Assembly (NCBI GenBank): GCA_013349615.1 | Contig: DUZJ01000032.1 | Location: forward strand, 1-35,678 | Length of the DNA: 35,678 nt | Reading direction: 5' to 3' | Source: Planctomycetota bacterium | GTDB lineage: Bacteria; Planctomycetota; Phycisphaerae; Sedimentisphaerales; Anaerobacaceae | Shown here: piece by piece, positions 29,606 to 35,678 of the stretch | Position numbering within the stretch: position 1 is the stretch's first letter | How the letters are laid out: the number at the start of each line of letters is the position of its first letter | Position numbers and translations under genes: made by a program | Notes under the pieces: model-generated | Databases searched by the model: none | The model's input: the letters and a program-made list of their open reading frames with translations, nothing else | What the model was told of the DNA's origin: nothing

Positions 29606-30232
29606 ATGGCAGATTTGAAGGCATTGGCTGAAGCAATTATTAAAGGCGACCAAAACGCTGCGGTAGATATTACCAGGGCAGCTCTTGATGAAGGTACTTC
29701 AGCCGAAAGTGTACTCGATAACGGGCTAATTGCAGGTATGGACGTGGTTGGCGCCCGTTTCAAAAAAAATGAGATTTACATACCCGAAGTGCTTATCGCC
29801 GCCCGCGCAATGAAAATGTCGATGGAAATACTTGAGCCGGAGCTTGCCAAGGCCGGCGTCAAGCCGGTTGGAAAGTTCCTAATAGGGACCGTCCAGGGTG
29901 ATTTGCACGATATCGGCAAAAATTTAGTGGCAATGATGCTGAAAGGTGCCGGCTTTGAAGTCGTTGACCTTGGTGTCGATGTCGGGCCCGAAAAGTTTGT
30001 TGAGCAGGCCAAAGCCGCCGATGTGCAGTTGGTTGGTATGAGCACGCTTTTGACCACAACAATGCCTGGTATAGAGAAAACCCTAAAGGCCCTGAAGGCT
30101 GCGGGCGTTTCGGCTAAGATTATGATAGGCGGCGCACCGGTAACACAGGCTTACGCCGACAGGATTGGCGCCGATGGCTATTCTCCCGATGCTGCATCAG
30201 CCGTCGATATAGCAAAAACCTTCGTCGCCTGA
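29606..30232 (+). CDS. corrinoid (B12-binding) methyl-carrier protein
   Basis: The 208-residue product has the two-domain build of MtaC/MtbC-type corrinoid proteins. A helical cap domain (about 1-85, with GLIAGMDVVGARFKKNEIYIPEV) is followed by a Rossmann-type B12 domain. The cobalt-ligand motif DLHDIGKN is at 99-106 (His101), followed by VDLGVDVGPEKFV, GMSTLLTTTMP and MIGGAPVTQAYADRIGADGY. Such proteins carry a methyl group on cobalamin between a substrate-specific methyltransferase and an acceptor such as tetrahydrofolate. No methyltransferase gene is next to it, so its partner is unknown. GAGG lies 9 nt before the ATG. It is transcribed away from the ETF genes and convergent with the next gene. 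Confidence 0.92.
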   Translation: MADLKALAEAIIKGDQNAAVDITRAALDEGTSAESVLDNGLIAGMDVVGARFKKNEIYIPEVLIAARAMKMSMEILEPELAKAGVKPVGKFLIGTVQGDLHDIGKNLVAMMLKGAGFEVVDLGVDVGPEKFVEQAKAADVQLVGMSTLLTTTMPGIEKTLKALKAAGVSAKIMIGGAPVTQAYADRIGADGYSPDAASAVDIAKTFVA

Positions 30233-30259
30233 GAGTTACTGTAGAAAACGCCGGGCTAA

Positions 30260-31651
30260 TTAAAATCGGCCATCTTTCGGATTCAAACGACCGAACTGAT
30301 TGTACACGACATCCTCGAACATCCGCATACGGGAGGCGATGAATTCTTCGTGTAGTTTGTCGAGCTTCTGTTGCGGGTAGGCAGTGCCTTCGGGGTGCGC
30401 AGGGGTGTAATGCCGGGGGTCTTTATCAACGTAATGTATGGTGCCCTCTGTGTCGGTGAAATCACCGAAATGCCACCAGGACAATCCCACCCACGGACCG
30501 GCTTTGAGGTTGTCATAATAAGCATCCATAGTTTCTATCGGCGTTGTGTAGGTTACGCCTTTGATTTGGGCCGAGACGCCGATGAAGAACATCATAGCGT
30601 TCCGAGCGTTTGCCAGGTCGATGGCTCCCATCATCGCGTGCGTTTCGTTTTGGCTTTCGGGCGAGGGTATCTTGTTGGCTTCCATCTTCAGGCCGTCCAC
30701 GTAGTATTTGGTGAAGTAGCGGTGCCAGTGATTGACGACACGCTGAACCTGCCCGCGTGTAATGCCGGGGCCGTATGGGTCGAACGGGGCCCATTTGAGC
30801 CCCCACCACTGATATACATCGGTGCCGATGAATTCAGCGTTGGAGGGAATTTTGCGGTGCTTATGAATGTCAACGTCTTTCTGTGTGGCCGCATAGCATC
30901 CGTTCCAGTAGCCAATCATATTGTACCAGGCCTTGATATGGGCAAACGGTTTTTTGCCGTCCATAACGCGATACTTGACGGTGTCATAGAATTTTTTGTG
31001 AATCATCTCCAGGCCCTCGGTTCCGAAAGCGCCCAAACCTTCATCGCCGAGCTTTATCATAAGGATATTATTGATGAGCTGCCGGCCGGTGGCCCGGTCG
31101 CCTTCAGGACTGGTAAGCACCTTGTTTCTTTTGGCCCATAGTGTTTGGAGTAAATCCACCGCCTGCGAATACGGGTCAGGCTCACCGGGTGACCAGTAAA
31201 CCCGCAAAATTATTAGTTGGCGGTTTTTGAAACAGCGAATCATCAAATTTATGATTTCGTCGCGATACGAACGACGACGCGGATAGAGCATAACTGCGGT
31301 TGACCAGCGACTTACCATATCAATACGGCGAATGTTCTCCTGGTGATAAGTCCGCAGCGGGATATCGTCCTGGTGTTTCTGCAGCCCGTACTCGCAAAGA
31401 TAGGGCAAAATGCCGCACGCCTGGCGCCTCGTCCATCGTTTATTCGGCACGTAAGAATAACTGACCACGTCACCTTGCACGTAGCCCGGCCGAAGGTCGG
31501 AACGGTCCTGAACTGAATCAAGGCGAGCCGGACCACTTTCGTCCGCCGTGACCGAAGTGGCTTGTAAGAGAATTCCAACAAGAACCAATATTGTTAGTAT
31601 GGCCTGCAATGGTTGAGCGATAGTTGAAAAAAAACAGCGTTTTTCATCCAT
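30260..31651 (-). CDS. secreted protein of unknown function, possible glycosidase-like barrel
   Basis: I place the start at ATG 31651 (463 residues), because it directly gives a signal peptide (AILTILVLVGILLQATSVTA). The longer frame from 31723 adds 24 residues with no ribosome site. The mature part is rich in Trp, Tyr and His. Strand-like segments such as RQLIILRVYWSPGEPDPYSQAV, KPFAHIKAWYNMIGYWNGC, EFIGTDVYQWWGLKWAPFDPYG, GLKMEANKIPSPESQN and GPWVGLSWWHFGDF are spaced as in a TIM barrel, with acidic and aromatic residues at the strand ends, as in glycoside hydrolases. I cannot name a family and see no proven catalytic pair. It ends 27 bp from the corrinoid gene (convergent). Confidence 0.7.
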   Translation of the reverse strand: MDEKRCFFSTIAQPLQAILTILVLVGILLQATSVTADESGPARLDSVQDRSDLRPGYVQGDVVSYSYVPNKRWTRRQACGILPYLCEYGLQKHQDDIPLRTYHQENIRRIDMVSRWSTAVMLYPRRRSYRDEIINLMIRCFKNRQLIILRVYWSPGEPDPYSQAVDLLQTLWAKRNKVLTSPEGDRATGRQLINNILMIKLGDEGLGAFGTEGLEMIHKKFYDTVKYRVMDGKKPFAHIKAWYNMIGYWNGCYAATQKDVDIHKHRKIPSNAEFIGTDVYQWWGLKWAPFDPYGPGITRGQVQRVVNHWHRYFTKYYVDGLKMEANKIPSPESQNETHAMMGAIDLANARNAMMFFIGVSAQIKGVTYTTPIETMDAYYDNLKAGPWVGLSWWHFGDFTDTEGTIHYVDKDPRHYTPAHPEGTAYPQQKLDKLHEEFIASRMRMFEDVVYNQFGRLNPKDGRF

Positions 31652-31806
31652 CAGAATTTCCCACTTATGAAAGCAAAAAATCGAACAAATGGCCTTGAAA
31701 ACCCCTATTTTAGAACATTTCATGTCAATTGCGATGTGTTTTTTGATGAAAATCCTGGTAAAGCTTGAGCTTAACGGCCTCGGTACTTCTCGGTGGTAAA
31801 CAGGTA

Positions 31807-31830
31807 AGCGTTAAAAAACGCTGTTTTTTT
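31807..31830 (+). terminator. terminator-like hairpin upstream of the sigma-factor gene
   Basis: AGCGTT-AAAA-AACGCT followed by GTTTTTTT on the plus strand. It lies about 100 bp before the sigma-factor start, so it could end stray transcription or act as an attenuator if the sigma promoter is upstream of it. Confidence 0.4.
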
Positions 31831-31927
31831 GCGCCAAATTTGGTAGAATAGACACTTGGTTATATTGGGAAAATGGGATGCTTGATGCTCCCTACCAGAA
31901 TCGGGTATCGAGAATCAAGTTTCGATT

Positions 31928-33622
31928 ATGCGACGGATAAAGAATGAAAACTTAGCGCAATTGTTGGCCCAGCTTCGATTTGCCTCACAGCAGCAGTGTC
32001 TAAACCAACTTGAAAGTGCCGAAAAGCTCCTTGCGCTTATCGACACCGACACGGAGTATCCCTTCGACTTTATCTGTTTTCGCATCACCGGCTTTCACCC
32101 GAAAGACCCCCCAGAGGGGCAGCCGATAAAGGGTGGCGAGCTCGCCGGCGATTTACAACTCTTCATCTCCAGGCTAAGCGGTCGGCTTGCCCAACCCATC
32201 GCCGAGCAACGCGAAAAAGTTTATAGCATTGAAGAACTCGCAGCCACTTTTGGCGTCTCTGCAAAAACGATTCATCGCTGGCGAAAAAGAGGTCTGCCCG
32301 CAAGAAAGTTCATTTTCGATGGCGGCCAAAAAAGTCTCGGCTTTCTGCAATCTGCCGTCGATAGTTTCTTTCAGGTCAATCCGGACCTTAGTGCCAGAGC
32401 AAAAACCTTTAACAGGCTGACAAAAGACCAAAAACAACAGCTCATAAAACAGGCCGCCGCACTTGCAGCGGGCACAAAGATGTCTCGTCACCAGGTCATA
32501 AACCGGATAGCAGCTAAAATCGGCAGGGCACACGAAACCATCAGGTACACACTCGCCAACTACGAAAAGGCCCATCCCGACAAGCCCATTTTCAAAAGGC
32601 CGGCCGGCGTAATCAACTCGACCCAGGCCGCCGAGCTTTATAAGCTTTTCAAACAGGGAACCAGTATCAGGGAATTGATGAGACGCTTCAATCGCAGTAG
32701 AAGCTCGATATATCGCCTTATAAATAAGCGAAGGGCAAAGGCGATTCTCGCCAAAAAGGTTGAATTCATCCCCAGTGACGAATTCCTCGATGAAGACATC
32801 GGGCGCAGGATTCTCGCAAAGCCGCTCAATGTTGAAAAGCCCGCTTCTGCCGGAAGCTTTGAGCCGTTCGAATTACTCGGCGAGCACCTCCTGCCGGAGT
32901 ATTTGCAGAAGCTAAAAGATACTCCCGTGCTTAATAGAGAACGCGAACGCGAGCTTTTCCGCAGATATAATTACTTGAAATATCTGGCTTGCACAACCAG
33001 GGCCGGTATGAAACCCGCCCGCGTATCGAGCAGACGCCTAAAAGAGATTGAAGACTATTTCACTGAGGCCGAGGCAATCAGGAAAATGATTGTGGAGGCG
33101 AACCTTCGCCTTGTCGTCAGCATCGCAAGCAGGCACGTCAAAAGCGGAGCAAGTTTCCTCGACCTGGTAAGCAAGGGCAATTTTGCATTGATTAAGGCGG
33201 TCGAGGAATTCGATTACACGACCGGCTTCCGGTTCAGCAAGCGTGCCTCATTGAACATCGCGAAAGAGTATGCAAAGGTGTCCGGCAAAACTACCCATCT
33301 CAGCAGGCAAAGAGCAGCGCGACTTTCCCATATCCAGCGGGATTTAAGAGATGCCGCCGCCGCAGACCTCGGTGCTGTCGAACGAGCACATCGAAGTCTG
33401 GCCCAGGTCATCAGGAATGAACTCAACGATCGCGAACAATATGTAATTCTAAATCATTTTGGCCTGACAGGCCCGCCCATACAAAAGAAGACAAAAACCT
33501 TAAAGCAAATCGGCGAAGAACTCAGCCTGACTAAGGAAAGGGTCCGGCAAATCGAACTGCTCGCACTGCAAAAGCTCAGGCAATCACTCAGCAGCGAAGA
33601 ATTCGAATTACTTACCCGCTGA
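31928..33622 (+). CDS. sigma-70-family protein with three N-terminal helix-turn-helix domains
   Basis: The 564-residue protein has an N-terminal ~95-residue part of unknown type. A MerR/excisionase-like HTH (YSIEELAATFGVSAKTIHRWRKRGLPARKF, about 99-128) comes next, a second HTH near 185-212 (NRIAAKIGRAHETIRYTL), and a third near 229-270 (IRELMRRFNRSRSSIYRLINKRR). Sigma regions follow: 1.2-like near 335-350, region 2 at ~383-450 (EANLRLVVSIASRHVKSGASF, GNFALIKAVEEFDYTTGFRFS), and region 4 at ~497-556 (LTKERVRQIELLALQKLRQSL). The aromatic YATWW promoter-melting residues of region 2.3/2.4 are replaced by KRASLN, and region 3 is almost absent. It would bind core RNA polymerase; its promoter choice is unknown. 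No clear ribosome site precedes the ATG. Confidence 0.85.
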   Translation: MRRIKNENLAQLLAQLRFASQQQCLNQLESAEKLLALIDTDTEYPFDFICFRITGFHPKDPPEGQPIKGGELAGDLQLFISRLSGRLAQPIAEQREKVYSIEELAATFGVSAKTIHRWRKRGLPARKFIFDGGQKSLGFLQSAVDSFFQVNPDLSARAKTFNRLTKDQKQQLIKQAAALAAGTKMSRHQVINRIAAKIGRAHETIRYTLANYEKAHPDKPIFKRPAGVINSTQAAELYKLFKQGTSIRELMRRFNRSRSSIYRLINKRRAKAILAKKVEFIPSDEFLDEDIGRRILAKPLNVEKPASAGSFEPFELLGEHLLPEYLQKLKDTPVLNRERERELFRRYNYLKYLACTTRAGMKPARVSSRRLKEIEDYFTEAEAIRKMIVEANLRLVVSIASRHVKSGASFLDLVSKGNFALIKAVEEFDYTTGFRFSKRASLNIAKEYAKVSGKTTHLSRQRAARLSHIQRDLRDAAAADLGAVERAHRSLAQVIRNELNDREQYVILNHFGLTGPPIQKKTKTLKQIGEELSLTKERVRQIELLALQKLRQSLSSEEFELLTR

Positions 33623-33625
33623 CAT

Positions 33626-33727
33626 TCAACGTCCGGCCCAGAGCATCATCAAAATCACCTTTATCGCCTCGTAAACCGCAGCGATAACAAGAACGATTTT
33701 CATCAGCAAATTGCCGCTGACATTCAA
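33626..33727 (-). CDS. mini-ORF 4: 33-residue single-helix peptide (TTGA overlap)
   Basis: The last full member has VIAAVYEAIKVILMMLWAGR at its end (E to K and V to A changes). Its stop lies 3 bp from the stop of the convergent sigma-factor gene. One further TTGA start follows but reaches TAA after five codons. Confidence 0.35.
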   Translation of the reverse strand: MNVSGNLLMKIVLVIAAVYEAIKVILMMLWAGR

Positions 33728-33825
33728 CGTCCGGCCCAAAGCATTACCAAAATCACCTCAATTGCCTCGTAAACCACAGCGATAACAAGAACGATTTTCA
33801 TCAGCAAATTGCCGCTGACATTCAA
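33724..33825 (-). CDS. mini-ORF 3: 33-residue single-helix peptide (TTGA overlap)
   Basis: This is the third member of the chain, open throughout. It encodes VIAVVYEAIEVILVMLWAGR at its end, identical to the parent gene over YEAIEVILVMLWAGR. Confidence 0.4.
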   Translation of the reverse strand: MNVSGNLLMKIVLVIAVVYEAIEVILVMLWAGR

Positions 33826-33923
33826 CGTCCGGCCCAAAGCATTACCAAAATCACCTCTATCGCCTCGTAAACCACAGCGACAACAAGAACGATTTTCATC
33901 AGCAAATTGCCGCTGACATTCAA
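33822..33923 (-). CDS. mini-ORF 2: 33-residue single-helix peptide (TTGA overlap)
   Basis: This is the same arrangement as mini-ORF 1, starting on the stop of that ORF. It differs by two substitutions (VVAVVYEAIEVILVMLW) and two silent changes. Confidence 0.4.
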   Translation of the reverse strand: MNVSGNLLMKIVLVVAVVYEAIEVILVMLWAGR

Positions 33924-34021
33924 CGTCCGGCCCAAAGCATCATCAAAATCACCTCAATTGCCTCGTAAACCACAGCGATAACAAGAACGATTTTCATCAG
34001 CAAATTGCCGCTGACATTCAA
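33920..34021 (-). CDS. mini-ORF 1: 33-residue single-helix peptide (TTGA overlap)
   Basis: TTG at 34021 overlaps the TGA of the SpoIIM-like gene as TTGA. The frame encodes LNVSGNLLMKIV... ending EVILMMLWAGR, a copy of the last membrane helix of that gene. In the parent gene the matching codon is ATG (MNIRGNLL), so the TTG corresponds to an in-phase former Met. No separate ribosome site; expression would need coupling to the upstream stop. Confidence 0.4.
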   Translation of the reverse strand: MNVSGNLLMKIVLVIAVVYEAIEVILMMLWAGR

Positions 34022-35406
34022 CGTCCGGCCCAGAGCATTACCAAAATCACCTCAATTGCCTCGTAAACCGCGGCAACTGCCAAGACTATTATCACCAGCA
34101 AATTGCCCCTGATATTCATCAGCAGCGCTCTGCCATATCGAGTTCCTGCACTCGGCCCTTCAGCCTTGCGGAAAAGATAAACCAAAACCAGCACGCCGAA
34201 AAATGCCGCGATAACATAACCGTGCCCTTCGAGCAGCAGCGTCACACTGTGTGGGACCATCATCCCGGACAGGGCATCAAACGTCGGCGCAAGCAGCAGT
34301 CCCCATAGCGAAGCCCTGAGACCGGCAATCAAAGAGCCTGCGCCCGGCACGATTACTGACGGAAATGTTATGCACGCCAGAGACCCGAGCGGAAAATTAA
34401 TTGCAAATGTAGTTACCGCAGCCCGCAAGATATTCTTGCTCGCATAGGCTTCGCCCGCTATGCCCAGAATGCCGGAACCCTCCGTTATTTGGGATGACAC
34501 ACCTACCAAAAAGCAGCTCTGAAGCTCCGGCACGGCATAGGACACGAGCATAAACACTACCACCGCTCCAAAATAGATTAGATTCATTGTGATGAAAAGG
34601 TGCTTGTACCTGCGAATCTCCGCCAGGGGAAGCCGCAGCCACTTGTTCCGAATCCGGTCGGCGAGAATGCAATACAGCGTAAACAACGCAAGACAGCCGC
34701 CGGAACAAAGCAGGGCCAGCCCCCCGACATAGATAAAAAAGGCGGCCGGCTGCGTGCGAATCAGGGGCGCGTACCCTGTGAATTGCGACCTCGGGAAAGC
34801 CCCCTTAAGCTGTTTGCGAGTTTCCAAATCGCCCTGTTGCTCTTTGGGCAGCCGAAGGATGTAGGCATTCTGGATAGCCTCCTCATCAGGAACAAACAAT
34901 TCCTCTGCCGCAGCGCCTTCACCAACCAAGTAACTGTTGGCAAAGACACTAATCCCTTTCTTCAGCAATCCAACAATCTTAAACGGGCGACCATCAACAT
35001 TAATCTCGTCTCTGCTGCTCGTGGCGAAACCCGCCAGCACCTCGGCTTTACCACCGGCCGGCAGCCGTCCCCATTCAAGCATCTCGGGTGTAAAATCGTC
35101 CTCCATATCAGAATAAAAAATTACTTTTTCCTGAAAAGTGATGCGATATGACGATTCGACTTTCGAGCCGAAACTTTTTGCCATCCTGGTAAAATTTTGC
35201 GCTCGGCCGGCCAGGGGCAGCAGCCTAACAGGTCTCCTGACATATTCCAGCCCTTCAACCTCACAATTCGGGTCGGCTGCTCCTAAGTACATAAAAACAT
35301 TGTCCCATGGACTTTCGCCAGGCTCATATTCATATCTATAATATGGAAAAGCCATCAGCGCTAAACCAACGACCGCTACAACCAACCAGCTAATCAATCT
35401 TTTCAT
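34018..35406 (-). CDS. SpoIIM-like (DUF95) integral membrane protein with large N-terminal extracytoplasmic domain
   Basis: The 462-residue protein has an N-terminal membrane helix (LISWLVVAVVGLALMAF, 4-20). A soluble domain of about 190 residues follows, with AEVLAGFATSSRDEINVDG and PFKIVGLLKKGISVFANSYLV, similar in style to the periplasmic domain of MacB-type permeases. About six to seven more helices come after it. The C-terminal half recalls stage II sporulation protein M/DUF95 proteins: FAINFPLGSLACITFPSVIV, VPHSVTLLLEGHGYVIAAF, and the last helix with VYEAIEVIL in place of the AA-IEA motif. In non-sporulating bacteria these proteins are membrane proteins of unclear role. GGGGAAAA lies about 10 nt before the ATG. 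Its 3' end is copied four times downstream as mini-ORFs, and dispersed repeat copy 3 lies 150 bp upstream. Confidence 0.7.
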   Translation of the reverse strand: MKRLISWLVVAVVGLALMAFPYYRYEYEPGESPWDNVFMYLGAADPNCEVEGLEYVRRPVRLLPLAGRAQNFTRMAKSFGSKVESSYRITFQEKVIFYSDMEDDFTPEMLEWGRLPAGGKAEVLAGFATSSRDEINVDGRPFKIVGLLKKGISVFANSYLVGEGAAAEELFVPDEEAIQNAYILRLPKEQQGDLETRKQLKGAFPRSQFTGYAPLIRTQPAAFFIYVGGLALLCSGGCLALFTLYCILADRIRNKWLRLPLAEIRRYKHLFITMNLIYFGAVVVFMLVSYAVPELQSCFLVGVSSQITEGSGILGIAGEAYASKNILRAAVTTFAINFPLGSLACITFPSVIVPGAGSLIAGLRASLWGLLLAPTFDALSGMMVPHSVTLLLEGHGYVIAAFFGVLVLVYLFRKAEGPSAGTRYGRALLMNIRGNLLVIIVLAVAAVYEAIEVILVMLWAGR

Positions 35407-35555
35407 TGGACATTTTCCCCAAAAAAATCTTTCTTTATCCGGGACGCTAAAAGCCGTGACGACAGCATAAAAAACCCTGAGCCATCAGGCAACTGATTTT
35501 CAGCAGGCAATTCTTTGCCCGCTGTTGCATGCCTTTGGGGGTAAGCAGGATTGTA

Positions 35556-35678
35556 AAATTGGGTTTGTTTGGGTTTGTATTGGGTTTGTTTTGGCATTTT
35601 ATTGGCTTTAATTGGGTTTGATTGGGTTTGTATTGGGTTTGAATTGGGTTTGTTTTTCCCGCGTTGACCAAGTGTCCA
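35556..35678 (-). repeat. AC-rich dispersed repeat, copy 3 (continues past the window edge)
   Basis: Read on the minus strand it runs ACACTTGGTCAACGCGGG, then AAACCCAATT-type units, AAAGCCAATAAAATGCC and more AAACCC units. It is almost the same as copy 1 from about 7246 to 7370 but in the opposite orientation. Its head, with the palindrome, lies beyond the window end. Confidence 0.75.

Larger units (their letters stand above)
33626..34021 (-). repeat. 98-bp tandem array derived from the 3' end of the SpoIIM-like gene
   Basis: The block GCTGACATTCAACGTCCGG recurs at 33618, 33716, 33814, 33912 and 34010, exactly 98 bp apart; the fifth is the end of the real gene. The related CCTGATATTCA lies at 34108, in phase, inside the gene. 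Copies differ at a few positions only. The array ends against the stop of the sigma-factor gene (33620-33622), whose TGA falls inside the repeat block. Confidence 0.95.

Noticed and set aside
33618..34017. CRISPR array
   Set aside because: The 98-bp units are continuous copies without distinct spacers and derive from the adjacent gene.

Overview
This window looks like a chromosomal piece of a planctomycete, most likely of the Phycisphaerae type. The evidence is indirect. There are several secreted proteins with dockerin-like EF-hand pairs, GLUG motifs and a GEVED domain, a csrA gene, a sigma-70 relative with added DNA-binding domains, MreB/MreC (retained in Phycisphaerae but generally missing from the budding Planctomycetales), and AC-rich dispersed repeats of a kind common in this group. 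Good Shine-Dalgarno sites and intrinsic terminators show that the genes are organised in bacterial fashion.

Layout. 1-2.5 kb (minus): an AsmA/TamB-like envelope protein cut by the window edge, and purD. 2.7-6.5 kb (minus): a lipoprotein gene behind a large secreted multidomain protein that ends in a caspase/CHAT-like domain. 6.6-7.6 kb: repeats. 7.6-9.1 kb (plus): a polytopic membrane protein and csrA. 9.2-12.4 kb (plus): a nucleoside-salvage operon (lipoprotein nucleoside hydrolase, ribokinase, DMT-type permease). 12.5-20.2 kb (minus): cell-envelope genes, namely a 3D-domain protein, a GEVED/GLUG/dockerin secreted protein, a LysM-L,D-transpeptidase, mreC, mreB and a degenerate PGRP/amidase-fold protein. 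20.2-25.4 kb: a long repeat-rich island with a single gene on the plus strand. 25.4-29.3 kb (minus): ETF:quinone oxidoreductase and a fused EtfB-EtfA. 29.6-30.2 kb: a corrinoid protein. 30.3-31.7 kb (minus): a secreted protein of unknown function. 31.9-33.6 kb (plus): an unusual sigma factor. 33.6-35.4 kb (minus): a SpoIIM-like membrane protein followed by a tandem array of mini-ORFs.

The main discovery is the island gene at 21330-24044. Its first ~525 residues carry the hallmarks of HAP2/GCS1, the eukaryotic gamete-fusion protein (class II fusogen, fusexin): the TCGW...SQGFCC block, AHCL, YEIG, IGP..PL, LIGD and GNQL landmarks in the right order and spacing, plus a Trp-rich stretch (CWWW) where the HAP2 fusion loop lies. 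The usual C-terminal membrane anchor is absent; four Ig-like domains take its place. The translation start is present in three tandem copies spaced by exactly 81 bp. The first two copies have become 8- and 6-codon upstream ORFs with their own ribosome sites.

A second unusual structure follows the SpoIIM-like gene. The last 98 bp of that gene are repeated four times. Each copy is an open 33-codon ORF for one membrane helix, and each starts with a TTG overlapping the preceding stop codon (TTGA), so the five reading frames form a chain. Other points of interest are short leader ORFs with strong ribosome sites before two secreted-protein genes, a cloverleaf-like palindromic element between mreB and mreC, a duplicated ~125-bp leader before mreB and the amidase-like gene, and alternative hairpins before csrA. 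All functional statements rest on reading the sequence and on family knowledge; no searches were run.
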